A DNA stretch of 64,000 bases from Branchipolynoe longqiensis. Its lineage: Eukaryota; Annelida; Polychaeta; Phyllodocida; Polynoidae. The stretch covers positions 8,454,086 to 8,518,085 of the forward strand of contig CM059198.1 of assembly GCA_030323885.1 (NCBI GenBank), written 5' to 3'. The notes below the pieces were generated by a model. It was not told the origin of the DNA and ran no database searches. It saw only the letters and a list, made by a program, of their open reading frames with translations. Both the position numbers and the translations under genes were made by a program. Shown in pieces: positions 21,628-32,439 of this stretch. Numbering within the stretch: the stretch's first letter is position 1; each line of letters begins with the position of its first letter.

Positions 21628-22770
21628 ATTAAAGTTGTATAGTCCGATGGTTTTGAGTTTCTGTTATTTTTCTGATATTAAAGTTGCATGGTCCGATGAA
21701 ATTGATTTGTTTTCAAAGCCAAAACACTTAGTCAAATTTGATTTTATACATCCAACTTAGGTTCAGGTGCATTAACTAAGGCTTAGGGGAAGCATATGCA
21801 GAATGATCAGTACATTTATCACCCTATCCATTTGAGAACATACTTTGAGACAACCATCAAGCAGGGCAGCCACTGGCCAATTAGGTCAATCTCGTGACCT
21901 CATTAGTCTTGCCCCCATTCCCAGTACCATATCTGGGATTAGTCAGGTTCCAGGCTACCTACACATTAATAGGTCATTCCTCATCACATGACCATCGCGA
22001 GATGTGAATATGGGCCACAAGATCAAGACTTTTAACAAGCTTGCTGAAATGATTTTGGGTTCTTTCAGCTCAAATTGCTCCAAAACTAGCCATTTTTCAT
22101 CCAAATGACTCTGGAATAATGAATAGTAGGTTATAATAGTCAACTTAATGCATTTATCTAAAAAATGATGCAAACATTTGAACGTCATCAGACTATGCAA
22201 GTTTAATATATTAATTTGATTGTTATAATCTAGTTAAAGTTGTATAGTCCGATGGTTTTAAGCTTCTGTCATTTTTCTGATATTAATATATTAATTTGAT
22301 TGTTATAATCTAATTAAAGTTGTATAGTCCGATGGTTTTGAGTTTCTGTCATTTTTGCTGATATTAATATATTAATTTGATTGTTATAATCTAGTTAAAG
22401 TTGTATAGTCCGATGGTTTTAAGCTTCTGTCATTTTTCTGATATTAATATATTAATTTGATTGTTATAATCTAGTTAAAGTTGTATAGTCCGATGGTTTT
22501 AAGCTTCTGTCATTTTTCTGATATTAATATATTAATTTGATTGTTATAATCTAGTTAAAGTTGTATAGTCCGATGGTTTTAAGCTTCTGTCATTTTTCTG
22601 ATATTAATATATTAATTTGATTGTTATAATCTAGTTAAAGTTGTATAGTCCGATGGTATTGAGTTTCTGTCATTTTTGCTGATATTAATATATTAATTTG
22701 ATTGTTATAATCTAGTTAAAGTTGTATAGTCCGATGGTTTTGCGTTTCTGTCATTTTTGCTGATATTAAT
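21628..22770. repeat. 80/81-bp satellite derived from the MITE-1 end
   Basis: Seven units in register at 22230, 22310, 22391, 22471, 22551, 22631 and 22712, each starting (C)TAGTTAAAGTTGTATAGTCC and containing TTCTGTCATTTTT and ATATTAATTTGATTGTTATA. A partial unit at 21628-21677 is separated from the rest by the MITE-1 copy at 21678-22206. The unit matches the first 80 bp of MITE-1 (AAAGTTGCATAGTCCGATGG, then TTCTGTCATTTTTCTGAGA, AAATATATTA). Confidence 0.92.
21678..22206. mobile_element. MITE-1 copy inserted in its own satellite
   Basis: TTAA (21678-21681), then AGTTGCATGGTCCGATGAAA; right end CATCAGACTATGCAAGT, then TTAA (22203-22206). The flanks join to the satellite word CTGATATTAATATATTAATTTG. 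At 529 bp it is longer than the usual 354 bp because of an internal insertion. Confidence 0.88.
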
Positions 22771-22771
22771 A

Positions 22772-23011
22772 TGAAGATTTCAGGTGCAAAACCCAGTAAA
22801 CGCCAATCCAGAAATTGAGATAGACATTGGAATCAAACGCTTAACAAGTTAGTGTTTTTTACATCCCTAGATTTTTTTCATTGCTTCGTAGCCAGTTCCT
22901 CAGAAGAAAAGTGGAATTAGTGAAAATCTGGATTATTTTCAGTCAAAAATCCGTCATTTTAATTAGATTTGTGGATTGGTGTTTACGTCGTTTTTCGCCT
23001 GAACTCTTCAT
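22772..23011. mobile_element. MITE-3 copy, 240 bp
   Basis: Left end GAAGATTTCAGGTGCAAAAC, right end complemented GAAGAGTTCAGGCGAAAAAC. The inner GTAAACGCCAATCCA match is shared with 19107-19343. It is inserted at the end of the satellite array. Confidence 0.88.
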
Positions 23012-23105
23012 ATTATATTAATTTGGTTGGTATAATCTGCCATACTTTACTTTGAAATAACTTTTATTTTAGATGGCTAACTTTTGAGATATTTGTAGTG
23101 TAATT
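23012..23105. mobile_element. MITE-1 interior fragment
   Basis: TATAATCTGCCATACTTTAC, TTTATTTTAGATGGCTAAC and GAGATATTTG are interior MITE-1 words. This is the remainder of the last satellite unit's source copy, or of a truncated MITE. Confidence 0.6.
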
Positions 23106-23172
23106 CTTCGCTTCTTTGTTGAGGAATTCCTTTTTTCTTTTCTTTTTTGTTCGTTTCAGGGACATTCATTGA

Positions 23173-23313
23173 TTAAGCCTAGTTGAACATAGTTGAACGT
23201 TGTTTTGAACATACCGGAGAAGTATGGATGCTGGTACGTTCAACTACGTTCAACTACGTTAACCTCCACCATGTTCAACTACGTCCACTAACGTGTATGT
23301 GACCGGGCCTTTA
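23173..23313. mobile_element. TTAA-type element 4, GTTGAAC-word interior, left end shortened
   Basis: TTAA (23173-23176) then GCC at the left. The right end reads ACTAACGTGTATGTGACCGG then GCC before TTTA (23310-23313). The same terminus occurs at 38009 as GCCCCGGTCACATACACGTT. The interior is AGTTGAACATAG and CAACTACGTT variations. Most of the left terminal repeat is missing. Confidence 0.65.
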
Positions 23314-23637
23314 GAGAGTATTGGACTGAGGATCTGGATGTTCATTACAAGTGTTCAAACCCTGACCAGGCAGCTTGGTTTTGTTTGCGAAGAAAGCAGG
23401 CGAGGCTGGGAATATGTCCATCATATATATACTATATCTTGTTTGCCCTTTATTTACAGATGTACTTCAATCTGGCTTTAAACAACAATACACAAATAAC
23501 CAAACGAAATTGTATCTAAGCCTGTTCAAATCACCTATTTGTTGGGCATATCGACATGCCAAGAGTGGAACATTAATGGACTTATAAGTTATATGGTGGC
23601 GGTACCTGTTGAACAACATGTGTTTTGAGGGAGAGAC

Positions 23638-24606
23638 CTGGGCCCGTATGCATGGAGCGGTGTTAGCGAGCCAAACCGCGGTTAGGACGGGATTGATGGT
23701 TTAGCACCGAAAAGTCGGTATGCATGGAGCAGTGTTAGACAAACACCGTGCATTTAAACTCGGAAATTCTAACCCCTGCTCATAGCACGATTACAGCGGT
23801 GTTAGTGTTAGGTTAGTGTGAGGATGGAGCCCAAATCTATTCAATGCTATCATATTTGAAAGAATTTAATACGCAATAAGTGAAATTTCATCAAATTAAC
23901 CCTAAATTCGAAGCGAAATTCACGCCGCCGCTACATCGGCGGAGATATTAATATTTTTGAATCGACGAATGTAATGTAAACAAATCGGCGCCGCCGCCGC
24001 ATGGAAGTCGATATCCATACTGTCCATCGCCGCCGCCGCATCGGCGGCAATATATTAGGCCCAAATCTATTCAATGCTATCATATTTAACAGAATTACAT
24101 ACGCAATAAGTGAAATTTGATTAAATTAACCCTAAAATCGAAGCGAGATTAACGCTGGCGCCACAGAGGCGGCGATATTAATATTGTTGAATCGACGAAT
24201 GTAAAATAAACAAAACGCCGCCACCGCATGGACGTCGATATCCATACTGTCGATCGCCGCCGCCGCCGCCGCCGCCGAATCGGCGGCTATATATTACGCC
24301 CAAATCTATGCAATGCTGTAATATTTAACATAATTACGTAGGCCATAAGTGAAATTTTATCAATTTAACCCTAAATTCGAACCGATAATAACACCACTGC
24401 CGTATTGGCGGTGTTATTCATATTGTCGAATCGAGGGATTTCCCAAATCTATAAATACATTCACGTTTAGCTAACACTCACCGTTTAAGCGCCCATGCAT
24501 ACGGCTTGACATAGTTCTTGACGCCGCCGATAACCGGTGATAGCTACCCGGTGTTAGAGGGTTAACACCACATGCCGCTAACACCGCTCCATGCATACGG
24601 GCCCTG
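23638..24606. mobile_element. GGGCCCGTATGCATGG element with internal CGG-rich tandem units
   Basis: Terminal inverted repeats GGGCCCGTATGCATGGAGCG at 23640, and its complement ending at 24604, are perfect over more than 25 bases; a 3-bp duplication CTG is possible. Inside are three tandem units of 230-240 bp beginning CCCAAATCTATTCAATGCT (about 23830, 24060, 24299), each with a CGCCGCCGC-type stretch, the longest at about 24253-24290. A related end is at 63888-64000. No credible gene. Confidence 0.85.
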
Positions 24607-24857
24607 GCCATGCCAGTGCATGTAAACAGCTGCTTTAACTAATAACCTTCGATGGCGGGCATCATTTTTGTGAGTAAGTGGTTTTATTTTTAGCGGGGTT
24701 CACGTGGTACTTAGTTAGAATGGCGTCGGCTCGTGGATAGGTTTCACGGCGCCTTTTTTCATCAGCTCCGGTGCATTTTGAAAGGGATTGTTCACGAAAA
24801 CCCGCATGTTTAGTCACCACATCGCTACGTTCGAAAGACACCTGTTGTCGTCTGCTA

Positions 24858-25280
24858 TGAAGGAATGAATGAATCAATCAATCAATATGATTGAATATAT
24901 GTATGAATATATAAATGATTGAATGAATGAATATGAATATATGAATGAATATGAATATATGAATGAATGAATATATGAATGACTGAATATATGAATGAAT
25001 ATATGAATGGATATATGCATGGATAAATATATAAATGATTGAATGAATGAATGAATGAATGAACGAACGAACGAAGGTATGTAAGAAAGACAGAAAGAAT
25101 GAATGAAAGAAAGACAGAAAGAATGAATGAAAGAAAGAAAGAAGGAAAGAAGGAACGGAAAAAACAAAAGAGAGAAGAAAGAAAGAAAGAAAGTTAGAAA
25201 GAAAGAAACAATGAAACTTAGAGTTAGAAAGACAGAAAATAATAAAGAAAGACAAATAAAGACAAATAAATAACAAATGA

Positions 25281-25316
<36 letters not shown>

Positions 25317-25365
25317 AGGAACGAAAGAAAAAGACAGAAAGAAAGAAAGAAATGTCGTCTGCGTT
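24858..25365. repeat. (GAAT)n / (GAAA)n microsatellite complex
   Basis: GAATGAATAT units at 24864-25075 grade into GAAAGAAA units to 25355. The minus-strand Phe/Ser/Ile frames reflect the repeat. A few AATCAATCAATC units mark the start. Confidence 0.92.
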
Positions 25366-25734
25366 CGAAATGAATTCATTGACGTTCCAGTGAAACCTAC
25401 CTGTATGTCTCTATATGAACTGCCAGCACTTGCCGAATGTCGTCTGCTGCCCGATCTGCCAGCAGCAGACGACATTTGCTCGCCTCCGACAGAGTTATCG
25501 GGTCACGTGTGTGCACTCGGGAACGCGCTATTCACGTGAGGGCCTAGATGTAAGGGTACCGGGGTCGGGGATTAACGACCACCCTCCATGCAATGTAGCA
25601 GTTCTGAGTTGGGCTGGACAGGTCCCTTCTCCCTGGAGGTTTTACTGGTTCCCGAAGCTGAGTGTCTGTGTGTACTACTACTACTACTACCTGATCGTAC
25701 AGAATGGGACCCTTGTTTAGTTTTGCTTACATTC
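25366..25734. other. No gene; short (ACT)n tract
   Basis: Overlapping 66-101-codon frames exist on both strands but resemble nothing I know. A (CTA)n run is at about 25673-25692, and an inverted pair of GTCGTCTGCTG words lies at 25439-25472. Confidence 0.4.
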
Positions 25735-26030
25735 GTTCTTATTTGGCAGGGTATGTCTGATGTGACTTTAGATGTTGCCAGGACATAAAACCCCAACAAC
25801 CGAATTGGACTTCGTCATTCCGCCTGGTGCTTGGCATCAATAGGATAGGTCAGGGACTGGTTTGCTCAGTGTCAGGATAATGTGACTGAGTGATGGAATA
25901 GCGGGTCATGTAGCCTTCAGCCTGGTCTCCCAGTGGGGCAGCACTGTGAAGTCACCAGGAATGTGCACTGTCACAGCTCGGTGTCCATCCAGATATGACA
26001 TTGGATGTTGCTAGGACATAAAACCCCAAT
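25735..26030 (+). mobile_element. SINE-A tail fragment followed by a SINE-A copy
   Basis: 25750-25800 is a tail (TGACTTTAGATGTTGCCAGG, then CATAAAACCCCAACAACC). It is followed by a second body (CTTGGCATCAATAGGATAGG) and tail (CATTGGATGTTGCTAGGACA, AAAACCCCAATAAAC). Both lack the tRNA-like head. Confidence 0.8.
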
Positions 26031-26094
26031 AAACAAACAAAAGCATGGCAGGGCGTTGAGAAGGGCTTAGGCTTGTTACTGAATGGGCACGTGT

Positions 26095-26190
26095 TAACAC
26101 TAACAGGTGTCTCACTGGAAGTGTTGCAACAAGCGCGATTCGAACCCACAGGTATGCCATTCAGACTCCCTTACCTGAACTACCAACCGT
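26095..26190 (-). other. tRNA-like fragment, probably a SINE head remnant
   Basis: On the minus strand TTGGTAGTTCAGGTAAGGGA (A-box-like) and GTGGGTTCGAATCGCG (B-box-like) are spaced as in a tRNA. The stems do not pair convincingly and there is no adjacent known SINE body, so I do not call a functional tRNA. Confidence 0.35.
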
Positions 26191-26579
26191 ATTAGTCATA
26201 CATTCGCGATGCATCGTTTCATTTTGCCTGGGGGGTCGTCAACTTCAGTGTGAGCACCGCCAGTGTATATTGACAGTGCGTCACATCTTGGCGAGATGTC
26301 CTCACCTACAGCCGGTTAGAGAAATAGTGTCTTTGGAAATGAGGATGTCATGGCGGCACTCTGATTCCATTCGCAACTCATTATTACATTTTTGAGAGAA
26401 ACTGGTTTTTACAGACAATTTATTTTCCATTTTTAACTCGGCAAGTTTGTTACTTTTGATTTTATTTATCATATACCACACGGCATTTTATCTCAGTTAT
26501 ATGCTCTTTAGGCAGATATTTCTGTGGTTTATTTTACCTGTCTGAAATGTAATTTTTTAGTCAGATATGCTTAACCACG

Positions 26580-26640
26580 TTATGACCCTCAGTAGCCGAT
26601 GTCTATTTTTTGTGCTGGGGGGCGTTAAATAAACAAACTG
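26580..26640 (+). mobile_element. 3' tail of a mollusc-type SINE or LINE
   Basis: AGTAGCCGATGTCTATTTTT, then GTGCTGGGGGGCGTTAAATA and AACAAAC. I recognise this tail from a SINE type widespread in molluscs. The preceding 26190-26580 has no recognisable body. Confidence 0.5.
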
Positions 26641-26694
26641 AACTACTAACCGATAATGTCTGTTTATCTGGCAGTTTACCTCTGGAAGTGAGCA

Positions 26695-26800
26695 CAACAT
26701 CTAGATATATATATATATATATATGTAGATCCACAGACATTATATTATATAGATATACATATAGATATATATATATAGTTCCTATATATATATCTATATG
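26695..26800. repeat. (TA)n / ATAGATATAC microsatellite
   Basis: Alternating AT stretches able to fold into hairpins, with a unique spacer CCACAGACATTA. Confidence 0.88.
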
Positions 26801-27064
26801 TGAGGGAGTCAGGCCCAAAAACAGACTAATGTTATCAGGGCCGAAATGAAGCTATGATGACCACGTTTTAGCAGAAGCTGCCATCATTCCAAAAATCAAA
26901 TCCTTTTTCACAGAAGATGTCACATCTCCTATATAATTCTCTACTCAATATGAAAACGAAGAACTTTAACTTGGAAAGCACAACAATAAATTATAATTGA
27001 CAAAAAACAACTCACATGGATCTGTCGGATTTTGTGCCTGTACCCTTGCTCCGATTATTTATCA

Positions 27065-27260
27065 TCAGGGTGCATATATCATCATCATCATGCTGTTGGT
27101 CGCGATGCAACAAAGACTGCTTTTATTACTTGACTGTCGCTCTCCCTTTAGTTCTCTGCTGTGAGAGTGATGTTCATGAGTCGGTCTTAATGTCTCTCAG
27201 CTTCTCTTGATGATATGCTTGAACCGGAGACGAGGGTGCCCTGGCCTCTCTTTCTGTAAC
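27065..27260 (-). repeat. Dispersed (ATG)n-ended repeat, inverted
   Basis: Begins with ATCATCATCATCATGCTG and contains AAAGACTGCTTTTATTACTT, the complement of the repeat at 1284-1446 and 29150-29346. It extends further (GGTCTTAATGTCTCTCAGCT), overlapping the 16180-16280 fragment. Confidence 0.7.
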
Positions 27261-27275
27261 CAGAAGACAGTTGAG

Positions 27276-27324
27276 AGTATATGTATATATATATACCATA
27301 TTGAGCGTATATGTATCATTCATC

Positions 27325-27363
<39 letters not shown>

Positions 27364-27376
27364 ATATATATATAGC
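27276..27376. repeat. (TA)n microsatellite
   Basis: Long TATATATA run interrupted at CGTATATGTATCATTCATC. Confidence 0.92.
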
Positions 27377-27464
27377 TAGCAAAAGAGGACTTCTGAGAGC
27401 CAAACAGGTAGAACAGGAGTCATTGGTTAGCTATCCGACTATGTGGACTATATATACACTATGG

Positions 27465-27765
27465 TTGTTTGGTTGTTGGAATTTTACGTCCTGACAACAT
27501 CTAAGGTCATATCAAGACAGGTACTGACTTGTGTCAGTGCGCTGTCATGGCAACTTAATAGGAAATCAGGCCACAAGCATCATGACCTGATATCCCACTC
27601 AGTCACATTATCCTGACACTGAGCTAACCAGTCCTTGCCCTATCCTATTAATGCTGAGCGCCTGGCTAGGTCACAGCAATAAGTATCAAATTTGATAAGT
27701 CATTGGTTTGACTCGACCGGGAACCGAAGTCACGATCTTCCGCATGCGAGGCCCGAGCGACACCG
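27465..27765 (-). mobile_element. SINE-A copy
   Basis: Tail TTTTACGTCCTGACAACATC; body with GTCATTGGTTTGACTCGACC; head partly degraded (CTTCCGCATGCGAGGCCCGA), of the first head type. Confidence 0.8.
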
Positions 27766-28070
27766 GTTGTATATGTAAGGCAGGTGTAAATTGTATGTGA
27801 GGAAGGTGTGAAAGGTGTTAAAGGTCTGCGTCCCAGAACTAAACTTAGACAACACCGTGGTCAGCACGTTGTTTAGTGTGAACATCCTAACATATTTACA
27901 CATTGTGTGTCCGAATTCGACGAAGTGAACGAACCTGTGAAAATGATCACGACAAAATAAAGACAAGTTTATAACACTGTGTTTTTCTTGTTGAATGTGA
28001 ACAACATAATTAAATGCATTAGAAGCAAATCAGATATAAGGAAGCATGCATTACTTACATACACACATAT
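27766..28070. other. No recognisable feature
   Basis: Contains GGTGTGAAAGGTGTTAAAGG reiterations at 27785-27830 and an AT microsatellite at 28065-28085. No gene. Confidence 0.4.
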
Positions 28071-28448
28071 ATATATATATATATGTGATATATACCGCAT
28101 TTTGCGAGTATAAAAATATGTAAAGGAATTGTTTCTAATTATTTATATTAATTGATATTACTGATATTATTGATATTACCAATTGTTATGCGTCGTAAGA
28201 CTCTGCACTTGACAGGTGGCGCCACCTGCAGCCCACCTCGCCTCCGACGGGTGTCGACAAGTGTCAGCTGCACCGGAGGATATATATATATATATGGTCA
28301 AGGGTCAACATCCGGGGGAGGTGAGGTAGGCGAGATGGCGCCACCGGTACAGTGTTGTATCTTATGGAGGATAACAATAATAATAATAGGTAATATTCCC
28401 TTACGTATCTTTATACTCGCATAATACGCTATACATCACATATATATA
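28071..28448. mobile_element. Foldback element with arms spanning nearly its whole length
   Basis: Left arm TGATATATACCGCATTTTGC, then GAGTATAAA and GTAAAGGAAT; right arm complemented TGATGTATAGCGTATTATGC, then GAGTATAAA and GTAAGGGAAT. Similarity resumes closer to the centre as AGGTGGCGCCACC against GGTGGCGCCAT and CACCTCGCCT against CTCGCCTACCTCACC. The whole 378 bp could form one long imperfect hairpin. No coding sequence. Confidence 0.75.
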
Positions 28449-28984
28449 TTTTCTTCGCTTAACTAACGTAGAGAAAGAGCAACTCAATGAGGTGTGGGAG
28501 GGAGCCGACGTTTATTACGGCCCTTGACCAGACGACAACCGCCCTACCAAGTACCATTACATCAGTGAACATTTCTTCAGCGAATAATAATTCAAGTGCA
28601 TTTAAAATGCCTGGAAACATTTGGCTTGGTGCCAAGCCAGGAGAATGTGAGCCAAGGTTCCGGAATGAAACAGCCGGTTGGTACTTGGAATAGCACAACT
28701 GAAACGCACCCGATATGTTCTAATCATAATTACTCGCAAGCATATGCTTGTATTCATATTTATATAATTCATTATATTCCACATATGTGGTTGGATTTGG
28801 AAGGTGTGTTCTCCCATGTCGAAATAATTTAAAATTAAAATATTGCCTATTGGCACATATGCTTTGATGCTCAATGTTACAGGGATGGAAGTGCTATCCG
28901 GCAACACACGCGCAGACCTGGGCGCCACCTGACGGAGTTCTGACAGAACCAAGCCGTGGATATTAGTAATATTACACCAACAAC
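28449..28984. other. No recognisable gene
   Basis: A 141-codon minus-strand frame (28602-29027) shows no domain or family signature that I can identify and is not convincing. Confidence 0.35.
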
Positions 28985-29010
28985 GAATTTCCGCGAAAAC
29001 GCGGAAATTC
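28985..29010. repeat. Perfect short hairpin
   Basis: Two 11-base arms, GAATTTCCGCG and its exact complement, around an AAAA loop. It could fold in DNA or RNA. No terminator or gene context is evident. Confidence 0.85.
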
Positions 29011-29149
29011 TCCCATAGGATTAGCACTGCCAGGGAATCGCGGGAAAATACTGGAAGTCAGGTTGCACCTGTCCTTATCGCCCATCAGCCCCATGCTGAA
29101 CTTTTGCTGTCATATATATCGATAATATGTGAAGTTAATGGGTGAATGT

Positions 29150-29346
29150 GCTGCTGGCTTTTGCAAGTTACCAGCGGCACTCTCTCAGGGAGCAAATAGA
29201 GGTTTCTTCAACACTTTTGGAGGCAGCTTTCATGAAATGTATTCACTCTCACAGCGGAGAGCTAAATGGAGAGCAGCAGTCAAGTAATGAAAGCAGTCTT
29301 TGTCACATCGCGACTGACAGCATGATGATGATGATGATGATGATGC
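29150..29346 (+). repeat. Dispersed (ATG)n-ended repeat
   Basis: GCTTTTGCAAGTTACCAG, CAACACTTTTGGAGGCAGCT, AGTCAAGTAATGAAAGCAGT and (ATG)n as at 1284-1446, with an extra GAGAGCTAAATGGAGA segment. Confidence 0.75.
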
Positions 29347-29552
29347 TGATAATGGGTGAATATACAAAATCGCAGAATTGCGGAGATCTTTCATCGCTGA
29401 TTTCGAACCTAATTCAGTTTTAATTTATTACAAAAAAAATGTATACTTCAATTTAAAATATTGCCATATGACACATTTGTTTTGATAACGGTAATACTGC
29501 ACTTTGGACCTAATCCAATTTTAATTGATTTCAACAAAAATATCACACTCCA

Positions 29553-29612
29553 GTCCTGATATGACCTTAGATGTTGCTAGGACGCAACACAGTAACAAAA
29601 CAAACAAATACA
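29553..29612 (+). mobile_element. SINE-A tail fragment
   Basis: GTCCTGATATGACCTTAGAT, GTTGCTAGGACGCAA and an AACAAAACAAAC end. Only the 3' end is present. Confidence 0.75.
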
Positions 29613-29649
29613 ATAATTATAATTAAAATATTCCCTCGGGACACATTTG

Positions 29650-30112
29650 CATTCTTAATGGTGATAGTGGACTTTGGATCGTATCCAGTTTTCATTTATT
29701 AGAACACTAATTGGATCTTATCCAGTTTTCATTTATTAGAACAATAATTAGATCTTATCCAGTTTCCATTTATTAGAACAATAATTGGATATTATCCAGT
29801 TTTCATTTATTAGAACAATAATTGGATCTTATCCAGTTTTCATTTATTAGAACAATAATTGGATCTTATCCAGTTTTCATGTATTAGAACAATAATTGGA
29901 TTTTATCCAATTTTCATTTATTGGAACAATATTTGGATCTTATCCAGTTTTCATTTATTAGAACAATAATTGGAACTAATCCAGTTTTCAATTATTAGAA
30001 CAATAATTGGATCTTATCCAGTTTTCATTTATTAGAACAAGAATTGGATCTTATCCAGTTTTCATTTATTAGAACAATAATTGGAACTAATCCAGTTTTA
30101 ATTTATTAAAGC
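29650..30112. repeat. 37-bp AT-rich minisatellite
   Basis: About twelve units of TTGGATCTTATCCAGTTTTC followed by ATTTATTAGAACAATAA, with variants (GGAACTAATCC). The first unit boundaries are at about 29711 and 29748, giving the 37-bp period. Confidence 0.92.
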
Positions 30113-30227
30113 AATATTTAAAAATAAAATATTAGCTCAGCTTTGATAACTGTGTCACTGTGCTTTTGATATATAGCTGATTGAATTTATTAAACAGATA
30201 TTTCGAATCATAATGACTATGACTTAA

Positions 30228-30350
30228 AAATGTATACTTGTCACTTCCTAGCCAGGTGCTTGTCATTACTAGAATAGAGCAACGAGCAGTGGAATGAGGA
30301 AGACCAATCATCCGAGATTGAAATTTACCTTGCTTAAACAACTAACAAAC
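30228..30350 (+). mobile_element. Short SINE-A derivative with shared tail
   Basis: Body words ACTTGTCACTTCCTAGCCAG and TCATTACTAGAATAGAGCAA run directly into the tail module GCAGTGGAATGAGGAAGACC, then GATTGAAATTTACC and TGCTTAAACAAC. Confidence 0.75.
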
Positions 30351-30437
30351 CAAACAAAAAAATATATTGCCTCGTGACACATATGCTTTGGTAACGGTAA
30401 AACTGGACTTTGGATCTTATCCCACTTCAATTTAATA

Positions 30438-30622
30438 ACACGTGTAGTAGTCTGCACTGACCTCTCAGGCAAGTAACCACATAGACAGGTAGGCATGGGT
30501 AGTGTGTTGATATCAGGGAGCCTAGGTGGTGTAATGGTTAGCACACTGGCGTGGAATGCAAAGAGACGTGGGTTCGAGTCCCACTCTAGGCGCAATATTT
30601 CCCATTTTCATCACCACCACAA
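30438..30622 (+). mobile_element. SINE-C copy
   Basis: Leader GTCTGCACTGACCTCTCAGG and CCACATAGACAGGTAGGCAT, then tRNA-like GGTGTAATGGTTAGCACAC (A box) and GTGGGTTCGAGTCCCAC (B box), then the tail CAATATTTCCCATTTTCATC. Confidence 0.88.
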
Positions 30623-30754
30623 CACTGGTGCTGTGACCAGGATCCTGTACAAGCTTTGCGCTGTATGGTTGTTGAACCTACCCTGTGTATGTATGTGTTA
30701 GTGCATTGCCTGTATGTATGCAATTGTAAGCATTAAAAGAATTACAATTCCAGG

Positions 30755-30950
30755 GGGGACGAGTGTAGAGGTCAGCACTGACCTCTCAGGCAAGTAACCA
30801 CATAGACAGGTAGGTGTGGGTAGTGTGGTGATATCAGGGAGCCTAGGTGGTGTAATGCTTAGCACACTGGCCCGGAATGCAAAGAGATGTGGGTTCGAGT
30901 CCCGCCCTAGGCGCAATATTTCCCATTTTCATCACCCCCATCACACAACT
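30755..30950 (+). mobile_element. SINE-C copy
   Basis: Same organisation as the copy 130 bp upstream (GACCTCTCAGGCAAGTAACC, GTGGGTTCGAGTCCCGCC, CAATATTTCCCATTTTCATC). The two are in direct orientation. Confidence 0.88.
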
Positions 30951-31196
30951 ATTTCTAGACCTAATCCAGTTTTAAATTATTCTTAAAATACTACAAATTA
31001 AAATGACAAATTGGCTTTGAAAACGGTGATACTAAAATTCTTTTAAAAATACTATTAATTAAAAGGACACATCTGCTTTAAAAACGGTGATATTAAAAGT
31101 TGGACCTAATCCAGGTTTAATTTATTTCAACCTAAAACAAACCGATTTCAAATTAAAATATGCTAGATTACAACAACCAGCCTAGTATATCTTTCC

Positions 31197-31794
31197 TTAA
31201 AGGCCCAGTTAGACCTTACCGGACTGACTACCGGACACCACCGGACAACGAATTTTTTAGTCCGGTGGTGTTTGGTATCAAAATGTACCGAAATATACCG
31301 GACGAAACAGACGCTAAACGGACAAGGAACGTATATTAACGAATATCCACCGGACGAGAACCGGATGAGAACCGGATGAAAATTGAATGTCAAACGGACA
31401 TACCGGATTGTTCACGGACACGCCGATAACATATACTGACCGAATTCCCACAATAAAACTTCTTTTTTTTAACAAAAAAAACCCACTGTCAACGGACTTG
31501 GCGAGAAACAAACTGGAGACGTAACGGATGGGTAACCGAGATGAAATGGACAAAACGGGCTAAACAGACTAAATGGACTTAAACTGGAGACCAACCGTAC
31601 ACTTCAGTCCGGTGGTGTCCGGTACAAGTTTTGTGCATGTTCAAAACTTGTACCGGACACCGCCAGACACCACCAGAGATAGAACGGACACGCCGGATGG
31701 GTATCATATATATACCATACATTGCCGTATTTCACCGGACAGTATCCATTTTCTGTCCGTTTCCTCAGTCCGGTGAGATCTGACTTGGGCTTAA
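31197..31794. mobile_element. TTAA-type element 5, ACCGGAC-word interior
   Basis: Exact TTAA on both sides (31197-31200, 31791-31794). The left end AGGCCCAGTTAGACCTTACC continues as GGACTGA; the right end complemented gives GCCCAAGTCAGATCTCACC and GGACTGA. The interior is made of ACCGGACACC, AACGGAC and CCGGATG variants. No protein is credible. Confidence 0.88.
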
Positions 31795-32094
31795 ACCATG
31801 GCAGAAACTCAAATCCATCGGATTAAATAAGTTTAAATCGAATTGGATTCTCTGATTTGACTGATGAACATGCGCAAGCTTTGAAAGCGGTGGTTATTTG
31901 ATTGAAACTTTATGGTCCTGACATTAGATTTGTCTTTTTCTTGTTTTTTTTTTAGATTTAAGTCCTTGCAACAAATAAGGTCATATGAAGATCATAGAAA
32001 CATTCCTGCACGATTTCGAGGCTGCATACCACTAGAGCTGAGAGCTACGAGCTTTGTATAGGCTACCGCAAGCCTGCATCAAATAAAATTAATA
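31795..32094. other. No recognisable feature
   Basis: AT-rich sequence with a degraded SINE-A-like tail word at about 31965-31990 (CAACAAATAAGGTCATATGA). No gene. Confidence 0.4.
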
Positions 32095-32385
32095 ATAATG
32101 AGGATGGATTCCAACCTGTGACAGTGCGCACTCATGGCGACTTCATAGGGATGCCCCAATGAGAGATCAGGCTGTTAGCTACATGACATAATATCCCACT
32201 CATTCGCATTATACTAAAACTGAGCTAACCAGTCCTTACCCTATCCTAGTAATGCCAAGTGCCAGGCTAGATAGCGACAAGTATCGATTTTGTAAGTCAT
32301 TGGTTTGACTCAGCCGGGTTTTCATACTCCTGACCTTCCGCACGGGAAGTCTGCACTCTACCTATTCGGTGACCGCGTTCGGTTC
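32095..32385 (-). mobile_element. SINE-A copy
   Basis: Body CTGTGACAGTGCGCACTCAT through AAGTATCGATTTTGTAAGTC and a degraded head (CTTCCGCACGGGAAGTCTG, then TATTCGGTGACCGCG). The tail is eroded. Confidence 0.78.
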
Positions 32386-32439
32386 CTGACGTTTGATGTG
32401 TCCAGCCTGTGGAATGTGGATTCAGACGGGAATGACTGA

